This document shows, one piece after another, positions 33,441-46,400 of a DNA stretch of 64,000 nucleotides (positions are counted from its first letter, which is position 1; each line of letters opens with the position of its first letter). The notes under the pieces were generated by a model, which saw only the letters and a program-made list of their open reading frames with translations, was not told the origin of the DNA and did not search any database. This DNA is from Branchiostoma floridae (lineage: Eukaryota; Chordata; Leptocardii; Amphioxiformes; Branchiostomatidae), in the NCBI RefSeq assembly GCF_000003815.2, contig NC_049996.1, positions 2,226,647-2,290,646 on the forward strand, given 5' to 3'. Position numbers and translations under genes: made by a program.

Positions 33441-34046
33441 CAAGCCAGATACAGATACAAGTCACCATTACTCAAAGCACTGCTTTATTTTTGGCTGATG
33501 ATGCGATACAAAAATAGGTGAAACTTGGCACTACGGCTGCGGGGTATTCCTTTCCATGCAGCCAAGAATCAAAGCATGTACATTTATCAGTACCACAGGA
33601 CATATTCAATATTTCAATACCACAAAAAAACATAAATGATACATTCATGTTTTGATGTAAAAATCTCCAAATAAGTGTGCTGTTTTTTTCATCCAAACAA
33701 TGCAGACAAAGAAAAAGGTCTTGAAATTTGCTTGTGCAAAAGCAACTATGGCACTCAGATCTGCAGAGAATTGACAAAGTATTCAAAGATCATTAATTTA
33801 AATAATGATATCAATTACACACATGTTCAAAACAGCATTCAAGACAAACTGACAAATACAATTCTTGGTAGGAACTTGATTGACATGATCATAATAAACT
33901 TATTACTTTCTCAATAGTTAATAATCTACCAAGACCATGCAGTCAAACTTGTCCAAGAAGACCACTACAGGGACCATTAAAATCTGGTATATGTAGACAG
34001 GTGACAGCTTTTGTCAATGCAAATTGGAATCACCAAAAAACATAGG

Positions 34047-34266
34047 TGGTCCTTATGTAGAGTTGATCACATGTAAAGGTTTGACTGTATATCAATGACC
34101 AGGTGGTCCTTATGTAAAGGTGTTAACTTGTACAGGTTTGATTGTATATCAATGGCCATGTGGTCTTTATGTACAGGTTTGACTGTATACATTCATGTGT
34201 ATCAATGGCCATGTGGTCCTTATGCAGAGGTGTTCACTTGTACAGATTTGACTGTATATCAAAGAC
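34047..34266. repeat. Tandem repeat, about 55-bp unit, four copies
   Basis: GTGGTCCTTATGTAAAGGTG followed by TTTGACTGTATATCAATGGCC occurs near 34047, 34102, 34160 and 34211. Confidence 0.85.
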
Positions 34267-34833
34267 CAGGAAAAACAATAGTTCCATTCCATAAAGGTGA
34301 TATTTTAAGTACATAGAACAACAGTTCTACTAACTTAATGATAGATAGCAATTATGGCTTCATTACCAAACACTTATTGGACAAACTTTCACTGGCCATA
34401 TCTTCCGGAGATTTGCGCATATCTCATATGTACATGTAGGCACACCAAGACATTTCAAATATAGTTATAACAATTACAATCAATCTGGTTAACACATTAT
34501 GTACATTTAAGAGACTGAGTGCTACAAGTAAATGTGGCTTTGATCAAACAGTATATTCTCTATAAATTCTCTGATCCAATCAGGACTGTCTCCAACTTTA
34601 AATTTCTAGATTACATTTGAAAGGCATCAACCACTATAATAAAAGTTGCACATAGCAAGAAAAAATGCAAAATTTGGTTCAATTGGAATTTGGAAGCCCA
34701 TGTTATTTTTTTCCGTTTGTCAATCTGCAATTTTAGGGTTACAAAACATGTTTTTATGTCATTAAATCTTTTTTGGAAACAAATTTTTTCTGTCTCTGTA
34801 AAACAAGATTTTTAGTCAAGGGACAGATAGATG

Positions 34834-35193
34834 CAGGGTTGTAGCCAGCACCTGTCCTTCAGTCCTTTGAAGGAATTTTGCAGCTGGGGACTGAAAAAAG
34901 TTTCCCCCATTCCATCCCCTGGGACAGACAAAAATCGATAAGTAAAGATATAAAAAAACTGAAACCCATGTGTTCTTCTTCACCAAAACTGAATAAAACA
35001 GCTTAGTCTACAAGCAAAATTTGCACCTCAAAATGCAGGAAATAGTGTTTCAGAGGGTCTTGATTTAAAAATTTTCTGGGACCCAGACCCCCTAGAAATG
35101 ACGCGCAACGTCACGCCATGCCTTCAGTGCTCAACAGGATTCCCATTCAAAATCAAGGGGACTGAAAATGATTTCAGGCTGGCTACAACCCTG
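34834..35193. mobile_element. hAT-like MITE with perfect 8-bp target duplication
   Basis: The ends CAGGGTTGTAGCCAGC and GCTGGCTACAACCCTG are exact inverses. GATAGATG flanks both sides (34826-34833 and 35194-35201). Its interior contains one diverged unit of the 25.3-26.1 kb tandem array (AAATGCAGGAAATAGTGTTT). Confidence 0.92.
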
Positions 35194-36218
35194 GATAGAT
35201 GGGTTCTGGAGACAGTCCTAGTCAAAGTGTACAACATTCATTACATTTCTTCTTCATTACACATATAGCAGCATTCCAGCCAAGTGCACATCACTGGTAA
35301 TTTCCTTCTCTTCTGGATTAAACATTTTTCTGTATAATTGTATAAACATCAAAGTTACAGTTCTACATACAAAAGCACAGAATAGACCATCTGTCCATCA
35401 CAATTAGCAGTTCAACCAATGAGAGGCTGGCAGGTACTGGATCGACCAATTAGAAAGTGGCTACATCACATATTTGCATATTTGTTTTTGACAGAGGTGG
35501 GTAGGGCTATGGTATGGGTCTTTTTGTTATTTCCACATTGCAATCGTGTTCTTAATTTGTAATAATCAATTTTGGTGTCCAGAGTTCTATCTAAGGTCTT
35601 TAGCCCCCCCCCCCTTTCTGTCCTTAATGAGCATAAAATAAACCACTGCAAATGAGTTTTGCGATTTACAGAAGCTGGTAAAAGTTTGGTGGAGTTTTTC
35701 ATATGATAAAAGTGTTAGTAATACTAACAATACATGTACTTCCCTGGTGGACTGAAAACCCAAAAAGTAGTTAGCTACTAAGAGTTCCAAACACCTAAGG
35801 ATATGGCAGTATTTTACCCATTACATTATGTATTAAGTAGGGCTATGGAGCACCATACACTTAATATATGTGTATATCATATATTAATATGCATTGAACT
35901 ACAAACCCCCTGAAATTGCTTCTTTTCTTCACTTTGGTTTTAATTTAGTATATGGCTCTTGTAGAGTACTGGATATACAAAATGTATAAAACTTTTTAAG
36001 CAATCTACTTCTTGATATATCTTGGAATGTCTAGTTTTTAAAGGCCTTCAAATCTATCATTTGGCATATTCTGTGGGTACTTGATACAAATACTACGAGA
36101 CTGACCAAATTGTAGACGTTTTCCTTATTTATCTAAGGCAAAACTGACTTATGTACGGCCTAACTAAATCTTTTCTGGAGCTACTAGCTTTAACAATTCA
36201 ATCAGTTACATTAAGTAA

Positions 36219-36385
36219 CTCCTGTTTTCTAAAACGAACAACACTGCCCAGAAACCCGGAACATTACATTTTACACACAGTATTCTTCGAAATCCTGGCT
36301 CCTAGCTTCAGTCGCAAGAAACTTCTGTTTTCTAAAACCAGTAACAATGCTCAGAAACCCTGAGTGTTACATTTTACACACTGTC
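36219..36385. repeat. Direct duplication, about 105-bp period
   Basis: CTGTTTTCTAAAAC, CAGAAACCC and TTACATTTTACACAC occur in the same order at about 36219 and 36325. Confidence 0.8.
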
Positions 36386-37074
36386 AGTTAATTCTTGAAA
36401 AACCTGTCTTTAATTTTCTTCAGTTTACTCGTTCTATATACTAACTATTGGCCACTGCAACATCAACATTTGTGCATATATGACACAATACTCATTGGTA
36501 CATTTTCACTCCGATTGCACGATAAAAATATCTATTACATGTACATGGATATAATAATTCTATATAATGTCATTGTACTTTCAGTGCACCAAACAATTGG
36601 CTTCTCAAGCTTTTTCTCCTATATTTTTCCTTGCGTGAATGATGCACATTGTCATACATGGTAAAGTTGGATACTAATTCTAACTTCACATACTATTAGA
36701 AACTTTTCTTTTAAATTCTTTTCAAAATAAGATGGGCAGCATTGAATTGCTTTGGTGGGAAAAATGTACATTGTACAATCGTGTGTTGAATTTCATAAAA
36801 CACATCTAAGCAAGGAGTTTGTTTTATCTAAGAATATCGTTCAGTTCTTAATTTCCTAATGAAATATTCAACTTTTTTTAGATACAAATGTACACATAGG
36901 CTGCTTTGAATTACTATGTGGAATTTCATTTACAAAATGCATTCTCAGAACACTTTTTCTTGCATATATTTAGATATATTCTTATTTCTCATGAGCAAAA
37001 TTCAATTTCAAATTGATAAAACAATGCATCTCAAACTGTCTCAAACACAAATTAACTAAAGACTACTCTCAACC

Positions 37075-37345
37075 AATCACAAAGAAGCTGCAGTTGGTGT
37101 TCTTACATATGATTGGCTGGAACTAGAAAATCCAGGCTTGTGATTGGTTGTTCAGAATGACAGAACCAGGTTTGTAAACCTGCAGTTGGTGCTCTGGCAT
37201 ATATGATTGGCTGGAACTGGAAGATCCAGGCTTGTCATTGGTTCTTTAGAATGGCAGGTGTGTGTGACATGCAGTCAGTGTTCTTACATATGATTGGCTG
37301 GAAGGAGAAGATCAAGGCTTGTGATTGGTTGTTTAGAATGGAAGA
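37075..37345. repeat. ATTGG-rich tandem repeat overlapping the distal stop codon
   Basis: ATGATTGGCTGGAACTGGAA, ATCCAGGCTTGTGATTGG and TTGTTTAGAATGG recur at about 37110, 37205 and 37292 (period 86-96 bp). The last unit includes the TTAGAATGG that encodes the final Pro-Phe-stop of the distal terminal exon. Confidence 0.8.
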
Positions 37346-37407
37346 CGTGCAGTGTCATATGCATCCACATCTTCATCATCATCATCTCCATCACTCTCAG
37401 CATCCAG
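37333..37407 (-). CDS. Anion exchanger terminal exon, distal alternative
   Basis: After a pyrimidine-rich CTTTTTTTTTCTAG the exon reads [20 protein letters not shown] then RLPF and stop. LDA followed by acidic residues and a D-x-Y end parallels the vertebrate AE tail, where LDADD is a reported carbonic anhydrase II contact. Confidence 0.8.
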   Translation of the reverse strand: MDAESDGDDDDEDVDAYDTARLPF

Positions 37408-40400
37408 CTAGAAAAAAAAAGGGACAGAAATATTTTAATTGGTGTTACGTCAAATTTTTGTACTGGGTGCAGTTGATGCAATTGTTTCATGGCATCATTC
37501 TCAAAATGCTCAATGACCACTTTTTGGTGTCTGTGGTCCTCTACTTGTACTTACCATCTTGTTTCATAATCCATGATATAAAAAATAAATTTGATTTAAA
37601 ATAAGTGGCTATGATATAAATACTCTGAAAAGAACTTTCACTGTTAGGTTTGAACGACAGGTTTTTCACCATGGCTTCCTGCAAGGATTATGGACTGAAT
37701 GATATAAATTGTATGTCCAACCTGAAAAATGTTCAATGGAAATTTATCATAATTATATAGTGTAAACCACTTTTGATCATGAATTCTGCTGTTCAGATTT
37801 TAAAAACATTGGTTGTCTTTGGATGCTTAGGTATGTTGTGTGTTAAGAGTATGTTGTGTATCAACAGTAAAACTCACAGACACATGCATTGTCTCCCAAA
37901 TGTCAACTAAACTTCACAACAATAGCAAGTAGGGCTGGGTATTGGTACAGCGTACCGGTACAAAACCGGTTTTTCTTATTGGACCGGTCCAGAAAAACCG
38001 GACCTGAAAAAATTAGGTAGACCGGATGTTGGACCGGTTAGAAAATTAAAGGATTATTTTATCAGGCATTCACACGTTTTGGCACTTGCAGGTGGAAGAA
38101 AATAACAAGAGTGAAGTAGAGTAGAAATTACAGTAATTTCTACCAAGTTTTACAGCCAATTGTACAGGTGCAGTTAGCGTTGTAGGATTACAAAACGCCA
38201 GTGTAAGTCTAGTACTCCACCGAACAGATTTCTTTGTAATGAAATTGACCATTGGTATGAGTCATAATGAATCGAGGTCCAGGTTCAGGTCCGGACCTGG
38301 ACCTGATCCTCTGGACCTGAACTGGACCTGGACCTGAATTTTCTGTACCGGTACCCAGCCCTAATAGCAAGGCAAGCCATATGCGACATGACATACAATT
38401 ATGACAACAGCAACAGATACTTCCTACACAGACTGCCAGCTTAAAACTACTTCAAGCAATAGCCAAATGCAAATCATTAGTATCAATCATAAAACTGCGC
38501 TTAATAAAAAAACAAAACATAATTCTATTAGAAATTGTTATAAAGGAAAGGGTTGAAAATGTACTTAAAGTTAGTAAAAACACTCAATGACACTACAACT
38601 GTTAATTGAGACCAGTCTTTGCTAACCTTTATACCAGGCTAGTTAGTTTCAAAATCAAACACTGCCTCTGGTCATATATAGGGCAGCAGCCATTGCTATA
38701 TGTAGAGTTCTTTGATCATTCACAAACTCAACAGAAACCTATAAGCTTAGTGCGTAACAATTGTATTTGGGGAATTTTTTTGCTTGGAGATTTTGAGATG
38801 GTGCAATTGAAAACGAAAAATACAGGAATCAAAATACAGGAATCAAAATGTAAAACATGATTTGAGAATAAGTTAATGTTTATCCTGTATATTTTACGTA
38901 TCATTATCACTCACATTTGCACCATTATTTTATTTCTCAAAAAACTTGCAAAATCTTCTAATTCTAATGTATTGTTTTTTGCAAATTGCAATTCTACGAC
39001 TAAAGTCTACACCGACAAAGTACTACTTTCTGGCCATCAAACGGTTACTTTGGCAGCATACAACTAAATACTAGATGTTAGATTCTAAAAGACAAAAAAA
39101 GCTGTAAGTTAGAAGCACACTACCACAAAAACCAAACGCGTTAATGAAGCAAAAAGTACAAAACAAAGATTAGCGGTTAGACACTGCGAACACTGACAAG
39201 CACATCGTATACCTCATCATGCCATACTCTAATATTAGCGACTCCTGTCACGCATCAAAGTCATCATCTTCTCTATCTGGGTCCACTCTAGACGTGGGGT
39301 TGTCCAGCTAGATACGATTCAACATTAAACGTTAGTGTTCTACAGTGTATTCGGGCCTAGCAAAAAAATGTACCTTACAGGGTTCCTCCGATGCTTCCTG
39401 TTTGACAGCACTTATCAAATAAAACTACTGATAAATCTAGACCCTAAATACTACAAAATGTACTATATACTATTAGGGACATACATGAACACTTGCAGAG
39501 TAAGTACTACAGTGACTGTAAAAGTAACAGTAACTTATACAAATGTAAAGTATGTTAGAAGCCTGTTAATAGAAGTTATAATCAAGATGTTTTGAGCAGA
39601 AAAGACCTGCTGTGTTTATCAGACTGTTAAGTTCTATCTATTTTGAGATTAAAGGTAAGATTCAATAATTGAGGGATTCGGAAACTTCGGTAGAGGGCGC
39701 TGCACGTGTTTCGGAGGCTTGCACATCGCAGCAGTAAAAATTACTAAAATAACACGTCGAAAATATATTTGGTGGATTGTCTCCTGTATACATCGCTGCA
39801 TAAGACCTTGGAGAGTAACTAGGACTGAAAACCCGGATCACTTTACGTCTCCAAAGCTGTTTTTGGCTCTCCATGACCGGCGACGTGTATGTGAGCTGCC
39901 CCCCTCCTCCATCAAGTGACGCGGCAGCACTCAGCACTCTCAACAGGAACCCGGGCCGGGCGAAAGGACTGGACTCCACAATGAAGGCCTGAATCCATTC
40001 CTGAATTATCCAACTACGGTTTGTGTGCTATATGTCGAGCCGAGGATGTTCTAAGTAGGTGACTTTTTATTGTCTTCTGTTTCGTCTTACATACACTGTC
40101 ACTATGGAGGCGCTCCTAATCAAATTAGAAGAAATGAAGATTGAGAACTCTACTAACTTCTCCAAGTTAAACGACAAAATGGACTCTATGAAAGCTGACA
40201 TTGAACGGATGGGTGACACTCTGAATTCGCACGACGAGAACTTTGTAGAGCACAGTCGCCTCATTGCGGAGCTTCAAGCTAGAATTGCTACACTAGAAGC
40301 GCGACAGCTGCACGCTGATCAGTATTCGCGCAAAAACTGCCTACGCATCTGGGGACTCCCGGGTAACTGTGAGAATAAAGATCTCCCGGAGAGTTTCTTG

Positions 40401-43400
40401 AAGTTCGCTACGTCAACTCTGAAAGTCAATGTTGCGGTTGCCGACATCGACAACATTCACTATCTAGGGAAAGGCACTGGCCGACATGTCATAATCAAGT
40501 TTGCTACCTTTCTGGCCAAAAGGAAAGTGTATGAGGCAAGGCGTGTGTTGAAAGGTGTCAAAAATGAAGCTGGCCAATTCATCTCAATTAGGCCAGATCT
40601 GTCTCCGGCTAGCAGAGCTTTATTAGCACAAGCCAGGCAGATGGTGTCTGATGGCAAAGACGGTAAGCCCTTTTCCTCTGTGTGGGTGACAATAGATGGG
40701 AAAATATGCGCAACTCAGGGTGATAAACGGCTACACCTGACCGGGCCGCGGGACCTTGATTACGGCGATGCAGACACCGCAGCTGAGGAGAATTCCACAC
40801 AGCGCAGGAAGACCGCCGCGAAGCGCCTGGCATCTGCGTCACCTGTCGACCGACCGGATACGAAGCGCGTTAATCCGTTTGAACTGTTGGCTGTTGAGGA
40901 AACGTTGCCTAAAACTTGCATTGAGAACTAGAACTGCAGCTTTAGTTATGTTCAGACTGTTTTCCCTCTTTTCATTTGTCGTCAACAATTACAACGCTTG
41001 ACTCTTGTAGTAGGTCTTTATTGACTTTCATAAATATGTCTTTATTGTACGTGACAAACTTGTATTCACGTCTTTATAATTCTATACAACTTATTATGAT
41101 AAATAAAGCCCCAACATTGAATTTTCTTAGACTTGATTGATGTATTACTTGGTTATTTTTGTGTTTGAAAGATGTATGCTCCTTACAAGAATTTGTGTGG
41201 AACTTTGAATTTGAACTGCCTATAGGTTCACGTTCCTCACAATTTTCGTTGTTTTTACTTGTTTGTTTGATCTTCGTTTATCTATTAATTTTTCAATGGT
41301 TTATTTTTGTATTTGAAAGGGGTATAGTGACCCTCAACAAGAATTTTGTGTTGAGCTTTGAACTTGTGCCAGATATAGGTTCTTGATTCGCATAATTTTG
41401 TTTTCGTTTATTTAAACATCCTTCATTATTAAGTTTGCAACGGTTTATCGGCTTAAATGAAGTATAGTGAGTAATAAAACGGTTGGATTATCGGAATGAC
41501 TGGCTCTGACTACGAAATGTCCCGTGACTCCTGTTGTGTATCTTTTGCTTTCATTCATGGCACGTTGTATCTCGTCTTTTTGTGTCCTAAGTTTGATGTA
41601 ATCATATTGATATTTGTTCTGTCATTATCAATTATGAGAACCCCTTGTTATTTGATTATTTATGTAAACTGTAATCCATTTGTTTTCCGCTTCGCTTTCT
41701 GCGGTCGCCTTCCCTTAGTTCATATCTTTAATAGTCTCTTTATCTTCTTTTGGTTTCGATGGCGGTTCAGAAAGTAAGCATTTGTAGTTATAATGTTAAC
41801 GGCTTAGGCGACCGTAGAAAGCGACATGAAATATTCGCTTGGTTAAAGGATAAACCTTATCAAATCTTTTGTTTACAAGAGACTCATTCAACGGTTAAAC
41901 AAGAAGAATTTTGGCAGTCGGATTGGGGGGGCCCAGCTTTATTTAATCATGGCCTTAGTAATAGTAGAGGAGTTTTAATTCTATTTAAGAATAATATTTC
42001 ATACACCATCCACCAGACTCTGAGTGATGACTCAGGGCGGTGGATGGTTTTAGACATAACTCTTGATTCAACTCGTTTTTGTCTGGCCAACATCTACGCC
42101 CCTAATACTGACGACCCCGATTTCTTCTTTAACCTTGAAACGACCATACATAACCATATTGCGTCTGATCTACATACCATTATTGTTGGAGATTTTAACA
42201 CCACTTTGAATTCCGAACTTGACAGAGCTGGGCATCGGTCCTCTGTTTATCACCCGAATAGTCGTAATGCAATTAATTCTATATGCGCCAATTTAGATTT
42301 ATTGGACATTTTCAGATATAATTACCCTTCAACGGTACGCTATACTTGGAGGCGCAGGCGCCAAGCCAGTAGAATAGATTACTTCTTAATTTCTTTTTCC
42401 TTAACTTCTTTTGTTGACAAAGTCGTTATAGAAGACAGCCTGAGATCTGACCACTCCCTCATCGGTTTATCTGTAATTACTTCCAAAATACCTCGGGGTC
42501 GGGGTTTTTGGAGAATGAATCAAGATTTCTTGAGTGATAAGACTTTCATAAAGGAAACCTCTGAATTCATCACCGAGTTTTTTCAGTTTAATGTGAATTC
42601 AGCTAATCCCCACGTTGTGTGGGAATCTTTTAAATGTTCTGTTCGTGGTCATATTATAAAATTTACTTCGTGGAAAAGAAAACAAACTAAGGACAGTGAA
42701 CTAGCTCTTTCTTGTGAAATAGTCAACCTACAAAAAGACTTAGATACTTGTTTTAATATAGATACCTTTCATAGTTTAAATGATAAAAAACAGCAGCTAG
42801 AACTACTTTACCAGGCCAAAGCAAATAATATGATCCGGGGGAAGCGAGCCAAGTGGATGGAACAGGGGGAAAAATGCACAAAACTTTTTATGAACATGAT
42901 CAGTAGAGGCAATTCTAGGAAAAACATGACTAAATTTGTTACGACAGAGGGATTAATTAAAACGGACCCACAGGAAATCCTAGTGGAACAAGTAAATTTC
43001 TTTTCGGCACTTTATTCTTTTAAAGAACCACCTATTTCCTTAGAATGTGATGCTTTTGAATCTTTCTTTCCTAATCCACCCCATGTATCTTTGTCTTTGG
43101 AACAACGTAAAAGTTGTGATGGTTTAATTACGGAAAGGGAACTGAGGGATTCAATAGAGTCATTTTCTTCGGGAAGAGCACCCGGATTAGACGGCCTACC
43201 TGTGGAATTTTACAAAGTCTTCTTTAATCTTGTAAAAAAACCGTTGTTGGATTCGTTTAATTACTCTTATCGGGTAGGTCATTTATCAAATACACAAAAA
43301 ACCGGACTCATCTCTCTACTTCTTAAGCAAGACTCCACGGGGCAGGATAAAGACCCTTCTCAAATTAAAAACTGGCGCCCCTTGACATTGTTAAATTGTG

Positions 43401-46400
43401 ATTCACGAATATTGTCCAAATGCATAGCCCTGCGTATGAAACAAATTATTCCACATTTAATATCTTCTGATCAGACGGGTTTCCTACAAGGGAGATGCAT
43501 CAGTGACAGTATACGTCGAATATTAGAAATTATAGAATATTATGATCGTAATAGCTTACCTGGATTAATTTTCGTAGCAGACTTTGAAAAAGCATTTGAT
43601 ACCATTAGACTTGATTTTATTTTTAAAACCCTTGAATACTTTGGTTTTGGTGCGGGAGTTATCAACTGGATTAGAATTTTATATAAAGACATTTGTAGTA
43701 TGGTTATAAATTATGGACATATTTCTCATTCTTTCCCCTTGTCCCGTGGAGTCCGCCAGGGTTGCCCTCTTTCTCCATATCTGTTTATTTTAGGAGTGGA
43801 AATTTTAGCTATTAAAATTAGAAATAATGTAGAAATTAAAGGACTAACGACTTATGGTGTAGTATCAAAAATTTCTCAGTATGCCGACGATTGTAATTTC
43901 CCCCTAGCCCCGAAGCTTGGCTCTCTCTACGCTTTAGTGACCGACTTGGAAAATTTTTCTTCGTTATCAGGTTTAACTCCGAATTTTGACAAGTGTATAA
44001 TAAAACGTATTGGCTCTCTATGTGGTACAAATTTTTGCCTTCCCTGCCCCTTACCCGTTCAGTGGACTGATGGCCCCATAGATCTCCTGGGTATTCACAT
44101 TCCAGTACTTTTATCCGACATTATTCGGATTAATTTTGATCGAAAATTAATGAAAATTGACAAATTATTATATCCTTGGAAAACAAAGATATTAACACTT
44201 ATGGGTAAGATTACCTTGATTAATACTCTTATTGTAACACAATTCATTTTCTTACTCAGCTCTCTTTCGACCCCTCCACCGGACTTTTTTGACAAATATG
44301 AAAAGAAAATATTTGAATTTCTTTGGGGAGGTGGTCCTGAACGTATTAAAAGAAAAACTATTTATAGTGCATATGAACAAGGCGGTCTTAAACTGCGAAA
44401 TCTGCGTGCCGTGGACCTAACATTAAAAGCCTCATGGGTACCCAAACTTCAACTTAACAAGGAATGGTTTTGTTCCAAATTTTTATTTATGTCCTGTCCG
44501 TTGTTTCGAACAAGTTTGTTTCCTTTTGCACAACTTACTTCATGTGACTTTGACAATCTTTTGGGTAAACCAGCACCCATTAGCTCCTTCTTCAAACAAG
44601 TTATACAGGCTTGGCTTCGTTTCCAGTTACGACCGCCTGAGGGGGTGGAGGAAATCAAGCAGCAAATTCTTTGTCTCAATTCTAAAATACGTATTGCCGG
44701 GAAACCCTTTTTCTCTTCATCTTTTGACACAGCGGGGGTAAGATTTTTGAATGATATTTTAGATTCTGAAAACAAATTGCTTTCTTATACAAACTTCTCG
44801 CTAAAATTTGGTAATACCTGTCCGGAATTTCAATATATTCAATTAACTTCAGCGATTCCAGTTTATTGGAAATCGTCTTTAAAACATCCATCTCCAGAGT
44901 TACGTGTTTGTATGCCCATTTGTAGGGACAGAACTTGGTGTCAGAAGAAGAAGATTAACAAATATTTGTATATCTTTTTTATGAAAGAAACCAATTTGTG
45001 TGAACCCTCATATAAAATACAACTTTCCTGGGAAGAATATTTTGATATACCCATACCTTGGAAACAAGTGTACTGCCTACCCTACAAGCTCTCTATAGAT
45101 ACCCACACCAGAATGTTTCAGTATAAATTGCTTTTTAAATTTTTAACTGTTAATAAAACATTGTTCACTTGGAAATTAATAAACTCTCCTAGGTGTAGCC
45201 TTTGCAATGAAGAAGAAGAGACGGTCATTCACCTGTTTTGGGACTGTAGAGTTGTTGCTAATTTCTGGTCCAAGGTGGATGAGTGGTTCTTCAATCTTAC
45301 AAATATTCATTTGCATATTAATGTTTTCAATGTCATCTTTGGTGATTTAAGTGACCGTTGCCCAGCTCTGTCAAATCTTATTATCCTCTTAGCTAAGATT
45401 TATATTTTCAAGTATCGACAACAGAAATTAGAATTATCTAGTTTTATTTCATTTGTGTCTTATGTCCATAAATTAGAATGCATCATTGCAAAAAGATTAG
45501 ACAAAATGCCTAAACACATCGGGAAGTGGGGTAAATTATATGTTGTATTGATTTAAGTTTCCTTTAGCCATTGTTTAATTTATTTTCCGGGGTCCTCATA
45601 ATTTCTCATTAATTTTTATGGTTCTTATTGTCTACTGGTTTTATGTATCAGTTTTGTTGTCACGCATGTGCGTCACGAATTTTGTTTGTTGTGCCATGAT
45701 TTTGTTCTCCTTATTTTGAAATGAATAAAAAGAAAGAACTTAAAAAAAAAAAAAAAAAATAATTGAGGCTAGATGAACTGTTGAAGATGTTACATAGTAT
45801 GCAATATACATACCACTACTACTACTAATAGTACAGCTACTACTACACTGCTACTGTATATAATAAAAGTCTTTTAAAACTGTTTGTTATAAGTATAAAC
45901 AGAATGGAGAGAAGGTGTGATATAATCTGTTGAGACAACAGATGTGTTATAAGAAAAGAAGAGATCTTAAAGAGAAATGTTACAGCAATACTTCTGACTT
46001 TTACTTTTGCTGGCTCAGAGTTGTTTTGAGCAGCAATTTAATGTACCAGTATCTAAATAAGCAACTGTAATGAGAAGTTAATAAATTAGACCTAATAAGT
46101 TAAAATCAAGTATGAATGGTATCTACCCTACGGAAGATAGTATGAACCAAGATCTACTCAGTTAGTAGAAGTTGCAAGCATACATTCAATAGGTAGAGGT
46201 TACCATGACATTAGAATACCTGATTATACATGCACTGGTATCACCTACATTTGTACATGTAATGTATGATGACACCAATGCAGTACAGACTGCATGATTC
46301 TAAAATTCCCTATCATGCAATGTACACAATGACATACATGTACTATAGGCTAAAGTTAATACAATGTATGCATATAATAGAAAACATCTGTATAATAGAT

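Larger units (their letters stand above)
33483..37332 (-). other. Probable 3' UTR / downstream region of the anion exchanger gene
   Basis: There is no coding frame of interest for 3.8 kb after the distal stop codon. A minus-strand AATAAA lies at about 33483-33488, just before the CA minisatellite, and others occur nearer the stop. How far the transcript extends cannot be told. It contains a four-unit repeat at 34047-34266, a MITE at 34834, a 105-bp duplication at 36219-36385 and the 37.1-37.3 kb repeat. Confidence 0.35.
39675..45757 (+). mobile_element. Full-length L1/Tx1-like non-LTR retrotransposon, apparently intact
   Basis: It has a 5' UTR (39675-40103), ORF1, an 827-bp spacer (40932-41758), ORF2, a short 3' UTR with AATAAA and a poly-A run (45742-45759). 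An 11-bp direct repeat flanks it. Both ORFs are uninterrupted and the key motifs are present. It sits antisense in the last intron of the anion exchanger, about 370 bp before the proximal terminal exon. L1/Tx1 placement rests on the two-ORF layout, the apurinic-type endonuclease and the C-terminal zinc knuckle. Confidence 0.92.

Noticed and set aside
32768..33498. Long open frames on both strands (up to 235 codons) in the CA-rich region
   Set aside because: They only translate the CA/TG minisatellite (Cys-Val and Thr-His repeats).
40059..40103. Upstream start for LINE ORF1
   Set aside because: It begins with GTG; the ATG at 40104 has better context and leaves the usual coiled-coil start.
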